Shown piece by piece: positions 18,534 to 28,700 of a DNA stretch of 64,000 nucleotides. The notes beneath the pieces are model-generated. The model was not told the origin of the DNA, made no database searches, and worked only from the letters and a program-made list of their open reading frames with translations. This DNA is from DATAMF01 sp964472565 (GTDB taxonomy: Bacteria; Chloroflexota; Anaerolineae; Aggregatilineales; Aggregatilineaceae). The stretch covers positions 33,002-97,001 of the forward strand of contig CAYYNB010000003.1 in assembly GCA_964472565.1 (NCBI GenBank), given 5' to 3'. The position numbers were made by a program, and so were the translations under genes. How positions within the stretch are numbered: the first letter of the stretch is position 1; each line of letters opens with the position of its first letter.

Positions 18534-19693
18534 CGCCCTAATCCCAGCAAATCATATATGGCGCGGTCTTCTTCTGCTTGCCGCGTGAAGTAATCCACCA
18601 TAAACGGACTCCGTCGCTGTCGCAGGGCCATTGCAGCAACCGCGCGTATATCATCCACGTTAGCCACGTCCCGCCCATCGGCTGCCGCATGCGCGCGCGC
18701 CGCCTCAAACATCGCATATTCTGCGCGATGCGAATCAACACCAAGCTCTTGAACGAGAGTCAATCCAACTTCAATCGCCTCAGTATTCAGCACGGTTTCT
18801 TTTAACAACTCCCGCGCCAGCATAATCTCTTCATGCGCAGCGGCGGTGAGTTCGGCCCATTCGACCAGGAAACGCCGCCGGTTTTGCTGGTAGCGCCGCA
18901 CCCGGTGATAGACTTCCAACCGCTCATCCAGGCTGCTCAGTCCCTGGATCGGAACGCGCAGCCCAAATCGATCCATAATCTGAGGCCGCAACCGCCCTTC
19001 CTCAGGATTCATCGACCCGATCAGCACAAACCGTGATCGATAGGTGCCGCTCATCGCGCCCCGCCGGACGGTGTAGCTGCCCTGGGCCGCCGCATCCAGA
19101 ATCGCGTCCACAATCACATCATTCAGCAGGTTGACTTCATCGATATACAACAGGTTTTGATCCGCCCGCGCCAGTATCCCCCGCTCCAGCCGGACTCGTC
19201 CCTGTTGCACAGCCATCCGTTCATTGATCCCGCCGACCACATCTTCTAGCCGCGCATTCAGCGGTAGTTCAACCAGCTTCACCGCTTCCAGTGTGGTGAT
19301 CGGTTCGCCTGCGTCGAGTTTGCGTCGGCATTCGTCGCAAACATTCAGATTTCCATTGGCATCGACATCTGTCGGCAGACACCCATCTGGGCATGTGCTG
19401 GTTTCATTGTATGGCAGCAAATCTGTCAGGCTGCGTACACACGTCGTTTTCCCCGTGCCGCGTGGACCAATCAGCAGCACGCCGCCCACCGCCGGGTTAA
19501 TAACCGCCAGCAGCAGCGCTTTGCGCATTTCCGTTTGCCCGACAATCGCAAAAAAGGGGAAAGGGAGATTCTCCGCAATACCCAGGTCGGTTTCCGGTTC
19601 ACGCAGCACCCGCCGCGCGCCGGACTCGTTGAGCATCTCCAGTAATCGGGATCGCTCTGGGCCTTGATTCAGGTCAGGCAGAATGGTCGGCAT
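18530..19693 (-). CDS. Magnesium-chelatase subunit I-like AAA+ ATPase
   Basis: 387 residues, close to BchI/ChlI length. Walker A GPRGTGKTT (76-84), Walker B LLYIDEVNLL, the inserted beta-hairpin segment, sensor region GSMNPEEG and arginine-finger-containing MDRFGLRV are all present. A cysteine set C101, C105, C119, C122 forms a likely metal site in the insert. Subunits D and H of magnesium chelatase are absent here, so a role in (bacterio)chlorophyll synthesis is not supported by context; many non-phototrophs carry such ChlI/MoxR-like ATPases. Its operon partners are a thioesterase and a membrane protein. Confidence 0.85.
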   Translation of the reverse strand: MPTILPDLNQGPERSRLLEMLNESGARRVLREPETDLGIAENLPFPFFAIVGQTEMRKALLLAVINPAVGGVLLIGPRGTGKTTCVRSLTDLLPYNETSTCPDGCLPTDVDANGNLNVCDECRRKLDAGEPITTLEAVKLVELPLNARLEDVVGGINERMAVQQGRVRLERGILARADQNLLYIDEVNLLNDVIVDAILDAAAQGSYTVRRGAMSGTYRSRFVLIGSMNPEEGRLRPQIMDRFGLRVPIQGLSSLDERLEVYHRVRRYQQNRRRFLVEWAELTAAAHEEIMLARELLKETVLNTEAIEVGLTLVQELGVDSHRAEYAMFEAARAHAAADGRDVANVDDIRAVAAMALRQRRSPFMVDYFTRQAEEDRAIYDLLGLGR

Positions 19694-19705
19694 TCTTAGT
19701 CCTGT

Positions 19706-20221
19706 CTATTTTGATTCTTGATTGTTGTGAGCGCGCACGGCGAGTTCCCGTTCATGTTGGCGCTTGCGTTCCGCTTGTCGTTCTTGCGCCTGCTGAAAAT
19801 GTAACTGTTCTTCGGGAGTCTCAATAACCAGTTTGGGCACCGGGCGTGGCTTTCCATGCGCATCAATCGCGACATACACCAGATACGCGATGTTTGTATG
19901 CACCGTGTTGCCCGACAAGGGGTTTTCCGCCGTTACCGAAACACGCACTTCCATTGAGGTCCGGCCTGTATAGGTCAATTCGGCGGTCATCGTAACCAGG
20001 CTGCCCACATAAATCGGCTCGTCAAATGTCAACGAGTCAATTGCCACTGTCACCGCCGGAGAGCGAGCGTGCCGCATCGCTGCCAGCGCGCCCGCTTCGT
20101 CCACCAGTTTCATGATCACACCGCCATGCACGTTCCCCAACAGGTTAGCATGTTCCGAATTCATCAACATGCTCAACACGACCCGCGATTCAGATACACG
20201 CTTGGCAGTGAGTTCTTCCAT
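19706..20221 (-). CDS. Acyl-CoA thioesterase (hotdog fold, YciA/BACH type)
   Basis: 171 residues. Hydrolyses acyl-CoA to free acid and CoA. The hotdog domain spans about 8-130 with NVHGGVIMKLVDEAGALAA, the Asn/His/Gly and Asp/Glu catalytic region of this subfamily, and the strands DSLTFDEPIYVGSLVTMTAE and GRTSMEVRV. The last 30 residues are a charged Gln/Glu/Arg-rich helix. It lies 5 bp after the preceding gene and 12 bp before the ChlI-like gene in the glycan operon; a link to lipid or acyl precursors is only inferred. Confidence 0.92.
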   Translation of the reverse strand: MEELTAKRVSESRVVLSMLMNSEHANLLGNVHGGVIMKLVDEAGALAAMRHARSPAVTVAIDSLTFDEPIYVGSLVTMTAELTYTGRTSMEVRVSVTAENPLSGNTVHTNIAYLVYVAIDAHGKPRPVPKLVIETPEEQLHFQQAQERQAERKRQHERELAVRAHNNQESK

Positions 20222-20226
20222 AACCC

Positions 20227-20622
20227 TTAATCCATATCTGGACGCAGATCAGAAATCCGCTTGAAAATTTCCGGGTCTTCATCCAACACATCCACCGTGC
20301 TGAAATCCAGTTCCGCCATCATCGGCGGCAGCGGCGCGCGTGCCGGAAGTTTCGCCGGTTTTTCCGGTTCTGGCGGTTGGTTTTTGTGCAGTTCGTGGCG
20401 GACTTCACTTCTTTTTTTCAGGATACGTCCATCTTTACTTAGCCGCCCCAGCCATTCGCCGTCGCGTTTGTACACATCCTGCCCTTCCAGATAACCAATA
20501 TACTCACCACGCGAACTGAAGACATAATTCCCCAATTTTGTGGCATGCCAGTCGCCATGTGTGTCAAAAATAAAGACGGGTTTTTCGTTTGGATTGCTTG
20601 GATTGCTCGGATTGCTGCTCAT
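20227..20622 (-). CDS. Small protein with four short beta repeats (4-fold beta-flower-like)
   Basis: 131 residues from ATG 20622, chosen for GGAGGGGG upstream and a 4-bp ATGA overlap with the glycosyltransferase stop. After an Asn/Ser/Pro repeat (NPSNPSNP), residues about 14-70 hold four similar units of the form F-D-x-x-G-x-x-x-A, Y-V-F-S-x-x-G-E-Y-I-G-Y-L, D-V-Y-x-x-D-G-E-W-L-G-R-L, G-R-I-L, which I would match to the 4-fold beta-flower group. The rest is Pro-rich then acidic. No signal peptide. Function unknown. Confidence 0.6.
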   Translation of the reverse strand: MSSNPSNPSNPNEKPVFIFDTHGDWHATKLGNYVFSSRGEYIGYLEGQDVYKRDGEWLGRLSKDGRILKKRSEVRHELHKNQPPEPEKPAKLPARAPLPPMMAELDFSTVDVLDEDPEIFKRISDLRPDMD

Positions 20623-21761
20623 AGTGCCCCCTCCAATAAATGACAATAAATAGCTTTCAACTGTCGCGCGGATTGTGTCCATGTGAATTGGGAGGCTTGC
20701 TGGTACCCCCGCACAATAAGTTCTGCCCGCAGCGTATGATCGCTTAATAACTGCTTCAGCGCGTCAGCAATTGCATCCACGTCATACGGATCGACCATCA
20801 ACGCGGCATCTCCCGCCACTTCGGGCATCGATGACACATCCGATGTCATGGTTGGCGTTCCACACGCCATCGCTTCCAGCACCGGAAATCCGAACCCCTC
20901 ATATAGCGATGGATAGGCAACACATGCCGCGTCTGTATATAAGGCGGGCAAGTCCTCGTCACGCGCGAACCCAATAAAATGCACCCGCTCCGCCAACCCT
21001 AATCGCTGCACCGTCTCGTAGATCGGATCATCCAGCCAGCCGCGTCCGCCAGCGATGACAACATGCACATCGGCATAAGCGGGTCCCAGTGCCGCCAGCG
21101 CTTCAATCAGCCGGGCATAATTTTTTCGCGGCTGTACGGTTCCCACCGAAAAGATATAGGGATTCTCTTGTATATTATAACGTTCTCTCACTGCTTTGCG
21201 CGTTTCAGGATCCGTCACCGGCTTAAAATTAGCCGTAACACCGCTGAGTAACACGCTGATTTTTTCCGGCGCAGTACCATAAAATTCAATCAGATCATCT
21301 TTGGTGGCTTGTGAGTCCGCCAGCACATGCGTCGCCCGCCGGACGGAGCGCGGCACAACTTCATCGAGGTAGGCTTTCAGCACAGGCGTCGCGGTTTCTG
21401 GCGCACGCACAAACGAGAGATCATGCACAGTCAGCAGCGTCCGTGTGCCCGGTAGTGTGGGCGGCAGCGTAAAATCCGTCGCATGAAAGAGTTGGATGCG
21501 CCCGGTGAAGGTTTCGACAGGGAGTGGAATACGTGCGCGGTACCAGATGCGCGCAAACCACAGCGGGGTAATGCGGGTAGCTCGCCAGAAAAATTTCGGC
21601 CCCGGAACTGGCGGTAATTGGTGCGTGTTGGCTCCGGCAACAAACAACCGGTACGTTTGCTGGGGGTCACACATCGCCAGTGCAGCGATCAACTCGCGCA
21701 CATAACGACCAATTCCCGCCCCTTGTTCATACGCTGCGGTGTAATCAATTCCAATCGGCAT
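20619..21761 (-). CDS. GT4-family glycosyltransferase
   Basis: 380 residues from ATG 21761 (conserved start MPIGIDYTAA...GIGRYVRELI). GT-B fold: N-terminal acceptor domain, then YIFSVGTVQPRKNY, HVVIAGGRGW, and the C-terminal donor motif PSLYEGFGFPVLEAMACGTP with the EX7E glutamates. Such enzymes move a sugar from a nucleotide donor, commonly mannosyl or similar, onto a lipid-linked or polysaccharide acceptor at the inner membrane. One base separates it from the regulator upstream. Confidence 0.93.
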   Translation of the reverse strand: MPIGIDYTAAYEQGAGIGRYVRELIAALAMCDPQQTYRLFVAGANTHQLPPVPGPKFFWRATRITPLWFARIWYRARIPLPVETFTGRIQLFHATDFTLPPTLPGTRTLLTVHDLSFVRAPETATPVLKAYLDEVVPRSVRRATHVLADSQATKDDLIEFYGTAPEKISVLLSGVTANFKPVTDPETRKAVRERYNIQENPYIFSVGTVQPRKNYARLIEALAALGPAYADVHVVIAGGRGWLDDPIYETVQRLGLAERVHFIGFARDEDLPALYTDAACVAYPSLYEGFGFPVLEAMACGTPTMTSDVSSMPEVAGDAALMVDPYDVDAIADALKQLLSDHTLRAELIVRGYQQASQFTWTQSARQLKAIYCHLLEGAL

Positions 21762-21762
21762 T

Positions 21763-22134
21763 TTATGGAGTGCCGATAATCGCCCGCACACGGTCAATCA
21801 GATTATCCGGCGTGATAGGTTTGGTCAGATATTCCACCGCCCCGATGTCCATCCCGGTCTTTTGGCTGATTGCATCAACGCGGGCGGTTAAGAACACAAC
21901 GGGAATATCCTTTAATCGGTCATCAGCTTTCAAATGGCGGAGCACATCAAAGCCATTTGTTTCAGCCATCATCACGTCAAGCAGAATCAAATCGACCTTG
22001 TTTGCCTTCAGATGCTCCAGCGCATCATTGCCATGATACACTTCATGCGTATCATAGCCCTCGCGCCGTAGCGCGATCCGCAGCAAGCTGCACAACAGCA
22101 AATCGTCATCCACAATCAGAACGCTTTGAGCCAT
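21763..22134 (-). CDS. Stand-alone receiver (CheY-like) response regulator
   Basis: 123 residues, receiver domain only. Acidic pair IVDDD, phosphoacceptor Asp in LILLDVMMAETNG, Thr in FLTARV and Lys in YLTKPI are all present, so it should be phosphorylated by a histidine kinase not encoded here. It sits between GtrA (4 bp) and the glycosyltransferase (1 bp), implying that glycan synthesis is post-translationally controlled, as inference. Confidence 0.93.
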   Translation of the reverse strand: MAQSVLIVDDDLLLCSLLRIALRREGYDTHEVYHGNDALEHLKANKVDLILLDVMMAETNGFDVLRHLKADDRLKDIPVVFLTARVDAISQKTGMDIGAVEYLTKPITPDNLIDRVRAIIGTP

Positions 22135-22138
22135 GGTG

Positions 22139-22687
22139 TTACTCCACGTCGTTATAAGTCCAGTAGCGGTTGACGAAGAAATTCCAGACCATTACGATCC
22201 AGACTGCAAAGAATTGAGCAATATTGGTACCCAACTGCCGGATACTGCCATCACTCATCGATTGCCCTAAATCCAAAATATCTACACCCGCATGTCCAAA
22301 TGGAATGAAGAGCGTGCGGACAAACCACAGTCGGAACGCTAATCCGGCCACATTGACGATAAAAAACTGCACCAGTTGCTGTCGCAGCGGACGGGAACGT
22401 GAATCCGGATATGTCCAATACCGATTCCAGATAAAATTACTGCTGACAGCCGCTGTAAACGCGGTACCCGTTGCCAGTGCCACTTTAACCTGAATATTCG
22501 GCTCCACCGGATGTAAAATGGTAGCCTGTAGGACATTCAACACGCCGAAATCTACAACTGCGCCGATAATACCGACAATCGCAAATTTCAGGAAGCGTTC
22601 AACTTCCTTCGCTTTTTCCCCAAATCGCAAGCTGAACTTTAAGATAAACTCATTCAGCAAACCGAATGGATACCGGTACCAGTTCAT
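22139..22687 (-). CDS. GtrA-family membrane protein
   Basis: 182 residues from ATG 22687, which overlaps the O-antigen polymerase stop as ATGA; ATG 22720 is an alternative. GtrA core of four membrane helices: FLKFAIVGIIGAVVDFGVLNVL, then AVSSNFIWNRYWTY, QLVQFFIVNVAGLAFR and a last helix ending in WNFFVNRYWTYND, with the repeated NRYWTY signature. GtrA proteins are thought to move or accept lipid-linked sugars across the membrane. Part of the glycan operon. Confidence 0.92.
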   Translation of the reverse strand: MNWYRYPFGLLNEFILKFSLRFGEKAKEVERFLKFAIVGIIGAVVDFGVLNVLQATILHPVEPNIQVKVALATGTAFTAAVSSNFIWNRYWTYPDSRSRPLRQQLVQFFIVNVAGLAFRLWFVRTLFIPFGHAGVDILDLGQSMSDGSIRQLGTNIAQFFAVWIVMVWNFFVNRYWTYNDVE

Positions 22688-24174
22688 GGTTTTAGATGAT
22701 GGTTGTGAGAAAGACGCCATAAGATACAGAAACCTTGTCGATCCTGATGATAACAAACAGCCAATAGGCCCAGCATAACACCAATATGCAAAAACAAATT
22801 ATTGACGTATAGTTTGTCCACGACGCTGTGAACGGCTAGGTGTGTCCATGTTCCCAGCAGCCCCAATGCCAGCCCTCGCAGCACGAAGTCAGTTTGTTTA
22901 AGTGCGCGCAGCGTCCAGACCAAAATCGCGCACCACGCCATCCCATACGCCACCAACCCAATCAATCCCGTTTCGGCCAGAATGTTCAGATAGTCGTTGT
23001 GCGCATGTCCAAGTGGTCGCGGCCAGCTTGGGATGCCATACTGGGCATACACTATCTCATAATTTCCCAGTCCGACTCCCGTAAATGGCTGGTCGTTCGC
23101 CATATTATAAGCCGCCTGCCAGTGTGCCAGCCGTTCGACAATCGCGAAATTATCATTGCTGATCGGCTTACCACGCATATCACCAAAACCGACAAATTCA
23201 GTGATGGCGTTGTCCAGGCGGTCTTCTACGCCTGCTGGGATCAATCCTGCTAACCACAACCCTACTACGATTGTACCAGCCAATCCCAGGAGTAGAAAGG
23301 CCAACCATCGTTGACGCGGGGCAAAGAATACCATGACACCCGCCGCCGCGCCAAAACCAAGCCATGCCCCGCGCCCCCACGACGTGACCAACCCGCCGAG
23401 CAACACCATCGCGCTGATCCCGTATGCTGCCGCCGCGCCCACCAGGAACAGCCGTTTGTTCCTGTCTCTCCAATCCTTCCACCCTTGCCGTCCATATCCA
23501 TAAGCGAGGCCCACCGCCAGCGGCAGCGTCAGCCCCATAAACGCACTGAATGGATTCGGCTGTCCAAAGGTGCCAAACGCGCGGAAATTCTGGTAGTTCC
23601 GAATCCACAGGTGAGCCGCTCCCGACCCGCCGTAGAATTCATACAGCCCGATGATCGCTTGCAGTGTACCTGCCAGCACCATTCCGCCCGCGATCCATTC
23701 CCAACGTCGCGCTTGATCCAGCACAATCCCGATCAGCATCAGCATTTCAATCCATTTGATCGCCTCCGACACCCAGGCGGATGTGGATGTAGCGCTGAAG
23801 AGCGAAGGGGTGAATCCTGCCAAGATAATCAACAGTGGGATATAAAATCGCGTGCGCGGCAGTGGTTCATGTGGTTGGCTGGCTGCTCGCCGCACCATCC
23901 ACATAAACACCGCCAGCGCGAAGGTGATCTGTCCAATATCCGCTGGCAGCGCCAACGCAGTTTCCGTTGCGATCAGTGTCTTGAGCGGAGCAACACACAG
24001 CATCAGAATAAGGGCCAGCGCTGGCTCAACCAGCACAATCGCCAGCAGAACGGCGAGTCCCAGAATACCTCCCGCTGCCGTGAGAGGCAGCCATGCCGCC
24101 AGTAGTCCACTGGCGATTGCAAGACTCGCCCACATGAGACTGGAAGAGCGAAGCCGGATGCTTTGAGCGATCAT
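22684..24174 (-). CDS. O-antigen ligase/polymerase-type membrane protein
   Basis: 496 residues with about 11-12 membrane segments. The periplasmic loop near the C-terminus carries the Wzy/WaaL hallmark [21 protein letters not shown], and an earlier loop has [16 protein letters not shown]. This family joins glycan repeats or ligates them to a lipid or protein acceptor. It overlaps both neighbours by 4 bp (SDR upstream, GtrA downstream). Lipid A genes are absent in the window, so an exopolysaccharide or glycoprotein role is more likely than LPS ligation (inference). Confidence 0.9.
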   Translation of the reverse strand: MIAQSIRLRSSSLMWASLAIASGLLAAWLPLTAAGGILGLAVLLAIVLVEPALALILMLCVAPLKTLIATETALALPADIGQITFALAVFMWMVRRAASQPHEPLPRTRFYIPLLIILAGFTPSLFSATSTSAWVSEAIKWIEMLMLIGIVLDQARRWEWIAGGMVLAGTLQAIIGLYEFYGGSGAAHLWIRNYQNFRAFGTFGQPNPFSAFMGLTLPLAVGLAYGYGRQGWKDWRDRNKRLFLVGAAAAYGISAMVLLGGLVTSWGRGAWLGFGAAAGVMVFFAPRQRWLAFLLLGLAGTIVVGLWLAGLIPAGVEDRLDNAITEFVGFGDMRGKPISNDNFAIVERLAHWQAAYNMANDQPFTGVGLGNYEIVYAQYGIPSWPRPLGHAHNDYLNILAETGLIGLVAYGMAWCAILVWTLRALKQTDFVLRGLALGLLGTWTHLAVHSVVDKLYVNNLFLHIGVMLGLLAVCYHQDRQGFCILWRLSHNHHLKP

Positions 24175-25127
24175 TTTTCCGGTGTGTTTTTTCCTACACG
24201 CGCCTTGAAATAATCAATCGTTTTTTCGAGTCCCGTGGGCAGATCGATCTTTGGCTCCCATCCGAGTAAGGTTCGGGCGCGAGTAATGTCCGGCTGGCGC
24301 GTTTGCGGGTCGCCGGAAATCCGTAGCTCTTCTTTGAAGATAATGCCCGCCGGATTATCAGTTAATTGATTTACAAAACGGGCGAAATCCAGAATGCTCA
24401 TTTCCGACGGATTGCCAATATTGACCGGCTCGTTGAAATCGCTCATCAGCAGCCGGTAAATCCCGTCGATCAAGTCCTGATAATAGCAAAAGCTGCGTGT
24501 TTGCGATCCATCCCCATAAACTGTTAGCGGTTCTTCACGCAGCGCCTGTCCAATAAAATTAGGGACCACCCGCCCATCATCCAGCCGCATCCGGGGGCCG
24601 TAGGTGTTGAAAATGCGCACAATCCGCGTATCCACATTATGCGAACGGTGATACGCCATCGTGAGCGCTTCCGCGAAGCGTTTGGCTTCGTCATATACGC
24701 CGCGCGGCCCAATCGTGTTCACGTTTCCGGCATAATCTTCTGTTTGCGGATGAATAAGCGGATCGCCATAGATTTCCGATGTAGAGGCCAGCAGAAACCG
24801 CGCCCCCTTTGCCAATGCCACACCCAGTGCATTGTGCGTTCCCAACGAACCAACTTTTAGCGTTTGGATCGGATAATTCAGGTAGTCAATCGGGCTGGCT
24901 GGCGAAGCAAAATGCAGCACGGCATCTAATGGGCCTTCAATGTAAATGTAGTTTGTTACATTGTGCTTGATAAACGTAAAATTCTCATGCCCGGCCAGGT
25001 GTACGATGTTGTCTGTGCTTCCAGTAATGAGGTTATCCATGCCGATGACCTGATGCCCTTTGGACAAAAACAGGTCAGACAGATGAGATCCCAGGAAACC
25101 GGCGGCTCCCGTGATTAATATGCGCAT
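24171..25127 (-). CDS. UDP-glucuronate decarboxylase-like SDR (UDP-xylose synthase)
   Basis: 318 residues, extended short-chain dehydrogenase. NAD-binding [12 protein letters not shown] at the N-terminus, catalytic Thr-Ser in [12 protein letters not shown], and YDEAKRFAE (YxxxK). [20 protein letters not shown] and [11 protein letters not shown] match UDP-xylose synthases closely. It would make UDP-xylose from UDP-glucuronate, a nucleotide-sugar donor for the glycosyltransferase downstream. First gene of the nine-gene operon, with a promoter at 25160-25187. Confidence 0.92.
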   Translation of the reverse strand: MRILITGAAGFLGSHLSDLFLSKGHQVIGMDNLITGSTDNIVHLAGHENFTFIKHNVTNYIYIEGPLDAVLHFASPASPIDYLNYPIQTLKVGSLGTHNALGVALAKGARFLLASTSEIYGDPLIHPQTEDYAGNVNTIGPRGVYDEAKRFAEALTMAYHRSHNVDTRIVRIFNTYGPRMRLDDGRVVPNFIGQALREEPLTVYGDGSQTRSFCYYQDLIDGIYRLLMSDFNEPVNIGNPSEMSILDFARFVNQLTDNPAGIIFKEELRISGDPQTRQPDITRARTLLGWEPKIDLPTGLEKTIDYFKARVGKNTPEK

Positions 25128-25159
25128 ACGCCTCTATCCTACTCAAAATGAACCCGCGA

Positions 25160-25187
25160 AGTTTACCACAAATGGACTAACTGGCAA
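25160..25187 (-). promoter_or_regulatory. Promoter of the nine-gene glycan/ATPase operon
   Basis: Minus strand TTGCCA (25182-25187), 16-bp spacer, TAAACT (25160-25165), with a predicted start about 26 nt before the SDR ATG. No other promoter is needed downstream, since all following junctions overlap or are 12 bp or less. Confidence 0.55.
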
Positions 25188-25234
25188 TCCCGGCGTAATC
25201 GTAGCTGCCGTCTTCCCCTGCCCGATCAGGTAGC

Positions 25235-25780
25235 TTAGTAATTGTTCAGCGTGCTGCGTTTTTTCTCAAATTCAGCCTCAAAGATATGAAGTGCTGAGGC
25301 ATCATACAGGCAAATCAGAATATGTTCCACATGCGCTAGTTCTTCAAATGTATAATCCAGAATTACCCGCAGCATCACATCCGCGCATCCTTCCATCGGA
25401 TACCCGAACACGCCCGTTGAAATCGCCGGGAACGCAAGGCTGCCTAACTGACGGTCCTCGGCCAGCCTCAAACTGGCGCGGACAGCATTCGCCAGTTTCC
25501 CCGACTCGCTGCCCTCGCCCATTCGCGGCCCTACCGCGTGAATCACATACCGCGCCTTCAAATTTCCGCCGCCGGTAATCACCGCATCCCCAACCTCGCA
25601 AAAGCCAATATCCAGACATTCCGCCTGAATCTGAGGTCCGCCCTTGTGTCGGATTGCCCCTGCGACTCCAGCACCGAGTATCAACTGGGAGTTTGCCGCA
25701 TTCACAATCGCATCAACCTCTAAATCTGTGATGTCTCCCTGCACCAACTCAACCAGAATATGGTTAACAACCGCTTGCAT
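25235..25780 (-). CDS. Macro-domain protein (ADP-ribose hydrolase type)
   Basis: 181 residues. Single macro domain: VELVQGDITDLEVDAIVNAANSQL at the start, the Gly-rich loop GAGVAGAIRHKGG, then AISTGVFGYPMEGCADV for the distal ribose/phosphate. These residues match the MacroD/YmdB group that binds ADP-ribose and removes it from proteins or hydrolyses O-acetyl-ADP-ribose. Third gene of the G5-lipoprotein/fusion-polymerase operon (19 bp gap), an unusual setting for it. Confidence 0.93.
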   Translation of the reverse strand: MQAVVNHILVELVQGDITDLEVDAIVNAANSQLILGAGVAGAIRHKGGPQIQAECLDIGFCEVGDAVITGGGNLKARYVIHAVGPRMGEGSESGKLANAVRASLRLAEDRQLGSLAFPAISTGVFGYPMEGCADVMLRVILDYTFEELAHVEHILICLYDASALHIFEAEFEKKRSTLNNY

Positions 25781-25799
25781 AGTGCCTCTCTAGGATTAA

Positions 25800-28700
25800 T
25801 TAGCCGCTATCTGGGTCTGCAATTTGTTGCAGCAGCGCCAGCGACAAAAAGAATACAAAAGCAAGGTTGATCGAAAAATACGCCACATCGACCAGCCCAT
25901 GCGCCAGAAAGTCTGCCATACTTCCCGCCAGTCCCAGCACGATCATCCACACCACCCAATCGACTCCTGCCGTTTGCTGCTGTACTTTCCACAGTTTTCG
26001 CCAGAAGAGAACTTGCACAAGAATAGCCGCTGCAACGCCTAAAATGCCCAGATTGACCCAGTGATTGAGTAAGATGTTGTGTGGTATGGAGAGGTTCGGT
26101 TCGGCCCATGCTTCGGGCAGCAGATAGCGGCTGCGATACCAGTACAGAAATTGATCCAGCCCGGCCCCCGTGAAAGGCCGCTCACGGATCAGGTTAACCG
26201 AGCTGTACCACAAATGCTCTCGGAAAAAGGCGGTGTTTCCGAATAAATCGGAAAGCCGCGGAAACAGCAGCGACAGCGGTATAAATGCCAGACCAAGCGC
26301 CACGGCCCCCACCGCGACGGGTATAACGGCGCGTCGTCCCCGCCAGAACACCACGATAACCAATATCGCGGCAGGAATGCCCAACAGAATCGCCCCTCGG
26401 CTCTGGCTGAGAAGAACCGCTGCCATCATCACCACCCCGGCTGCCCCTGCGTACAGTTTCCGCCAGGTTCCCATCGGCAGAATCAGGCACGCCAGCGCGA
26501 ACGGCAGACACCGCCCCAGGTATAGCCCCACCCCATTCGGCGATCCATACACGCTGATCAGCCGCCGCACCCCATTTTCCGCCTCGACAACCCCTTCTCC
26601 GGTGAAAAACATGATGATTCCCACAACGGCAATTGCACCCCCGGTGAACAACAGCGTATCCACCAGCCACAGCCAATCCCGCCGTTCCATGTGCATCATC
26701 CGCAGCAGAACGTAAAAAGCCGCCGGTTCCAATATCACCACGCGGAGCTGCCGGATCGCGGGCGACCAGAAATCTGCCCAGGCGAGCGATACAACCGCCA
26801 CCACAACAAACGCCCCACCCGCCCAATCCAACCCATTGAGTCGCACATCCGCCCGAATAGGTTTGCCGCCTGCCTGATGCGCTTTTGCCCATGTCACACT
26901 GCCGCGCATCACGAGCGCCAACGCCGTCAGCACAAAATACACTTCAACCGTTGCAAACAGCCGGACCAACAAATCCATATTGGTGAGGTAAAAAGCCGAC
27001 CAGAAAATGATCAGCATCACGCCCAACAGCGGACGGTTGTAGATCAGGATAAACAGCACCGCGAGCGCCGCCAGCGTGAGCACAAATACCGGCGACAGGG
27101 ACGCTATCCCCGCCGTCATGATGGTAAACGCCAACGCCGGAGGATCACGCCGCAGCAGTCCGGTAACGCCGTCTCCCCAGGTGAGCAGCGCCCCCAGCAG
27201 CACCACAAACGACGCCGCCAGCCCCACCATCCATTCGACAGCTTGCCGCAGCGTCTGCGAAGAAGGTGGTTTGATCTTCTTCCAGTTCAGTCGCCATCCC
27301 ACCACAGCCGCGCCCAACAGCGCCAGCCCACCCACAATCCCGCAGGCAATCAGCGCGCGGCTGTATCGGCTGGTATCCGGCGTATATCCCACCGCATACC
27401 CCGCAATCGGCCAGCGATCATCACCGTGATACGGACGGTGAATAATCTCCACTGTATGCGGACCGTCCTCTAAATTTTTCGCCACCACAATGCGATCAAT
27501 TTCCGGCGTCCGGTTCGGTGAGGTCAGAATGATATACGCATCGCCCTGCCGGTCACGCGGCAGATCGGGCGCTTGTTTTCCATCCACCTTGATATACAGA
27601 TACGCGAGATAATCATCCCGCCGCACCGGAATCGCAAATGAGGTACCTTCAAACTGAATTTCGATCCGGTTCTCAGCACTCGTATTTCCGGTGTCCCCCT
27701 CCCGCACGATGGCATCCGCGCCCAGTTCGCCTAACTGCCAGTTTTCCGAATACACCGTGTAATCGTTCTGCGCCGGATACAATCCCGCCGTCATCCGGTC
27801 AACAGATACCAGTGCCCCGTGCGCCAGCCACTGCTCAATGACTTTCGATACCGCGAATCCCTGCATCGGATCATCCGCTGGCGCATCGGGCTGCCAGTGC
27901 TGCAAAATCAATCCGCCCGTCCAGGGCCATTCCTGGCTCGCGCGCTGGTATGCCTCCCGCGTATACTGCTCTTGCGCTTCAGCGCTGACACTGCCCCAAA
28001 TCGACGGAGGGCCGCTCCAATCGTCTGGTAGATAATTCCACCCGAAATTGCTGCCCCACAGCGGCTTTTTACCGTCCCCCTGCCGGACCATTTCTTCGCG
28101 CAGCAGAATCCATCGCGCGAAGTTCATCACATCCGCTTCGACCTGTCGATCCGCTGGCCCCAAATCGAACCCATACGGTTTGCCCGCCGCCGCATCAAAA
28201 TAATCCTTGCCGCCCAGCTTATAGATCGCTTGCAGATATTGCAGTTCATTCAGATTCTCTGGCCCGGTTTCAACCGTCGGAGCCAACGCCGCCGTGATGA
28301 CGCTGGAAGTTCCATCTGCCGCATGAATCGCCTGGTATGCCTCGCGCAGCATCGCGACATAATGCGCCGGGTTTGGGTCCATCCCGCCCCAGTGGGATCG
28401 GATATTCGGCTCATCCCAAATCTGGTAATAATCAATCGAGTCGCCGTAGCGTGTGGCAGCTTCTCGTGCAAAGTTGGCATAAGTTGCCACACTCGACGGC
28501 GGTGCAAACGGGTGATTCGGGGTTAATCGGTGCCGTGCCCAGGCTGGCGTGCCATCCAGCACCGCGACCAGTTGTAATCCCTCATGCTGACCAACCGCTT
28601 CGACAATTGCATCATAGGTGTCCCACTCAAATTGACCCGCTTCCGGCTCAACTTCCTCCCATAAAAACGTCTGCCGCACCCATGTGAATCCCGCCGCCGC

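Noticed and set aside
18530..19693. Evidence for phototrophy from a BchI-like gene
   Set aside because: Only subunit I is present and its operon context is unrelated to pigment synthesis; ChlI/MoxR-like ATPases are common in non-phototrophs.
26691..27473. 260-codon plus-strand frame opposite the polymerase fusion
   Set aside because: Composition (Arg, His, Gln-rich) is that of an antisense frame of membrane helices; no start signal.
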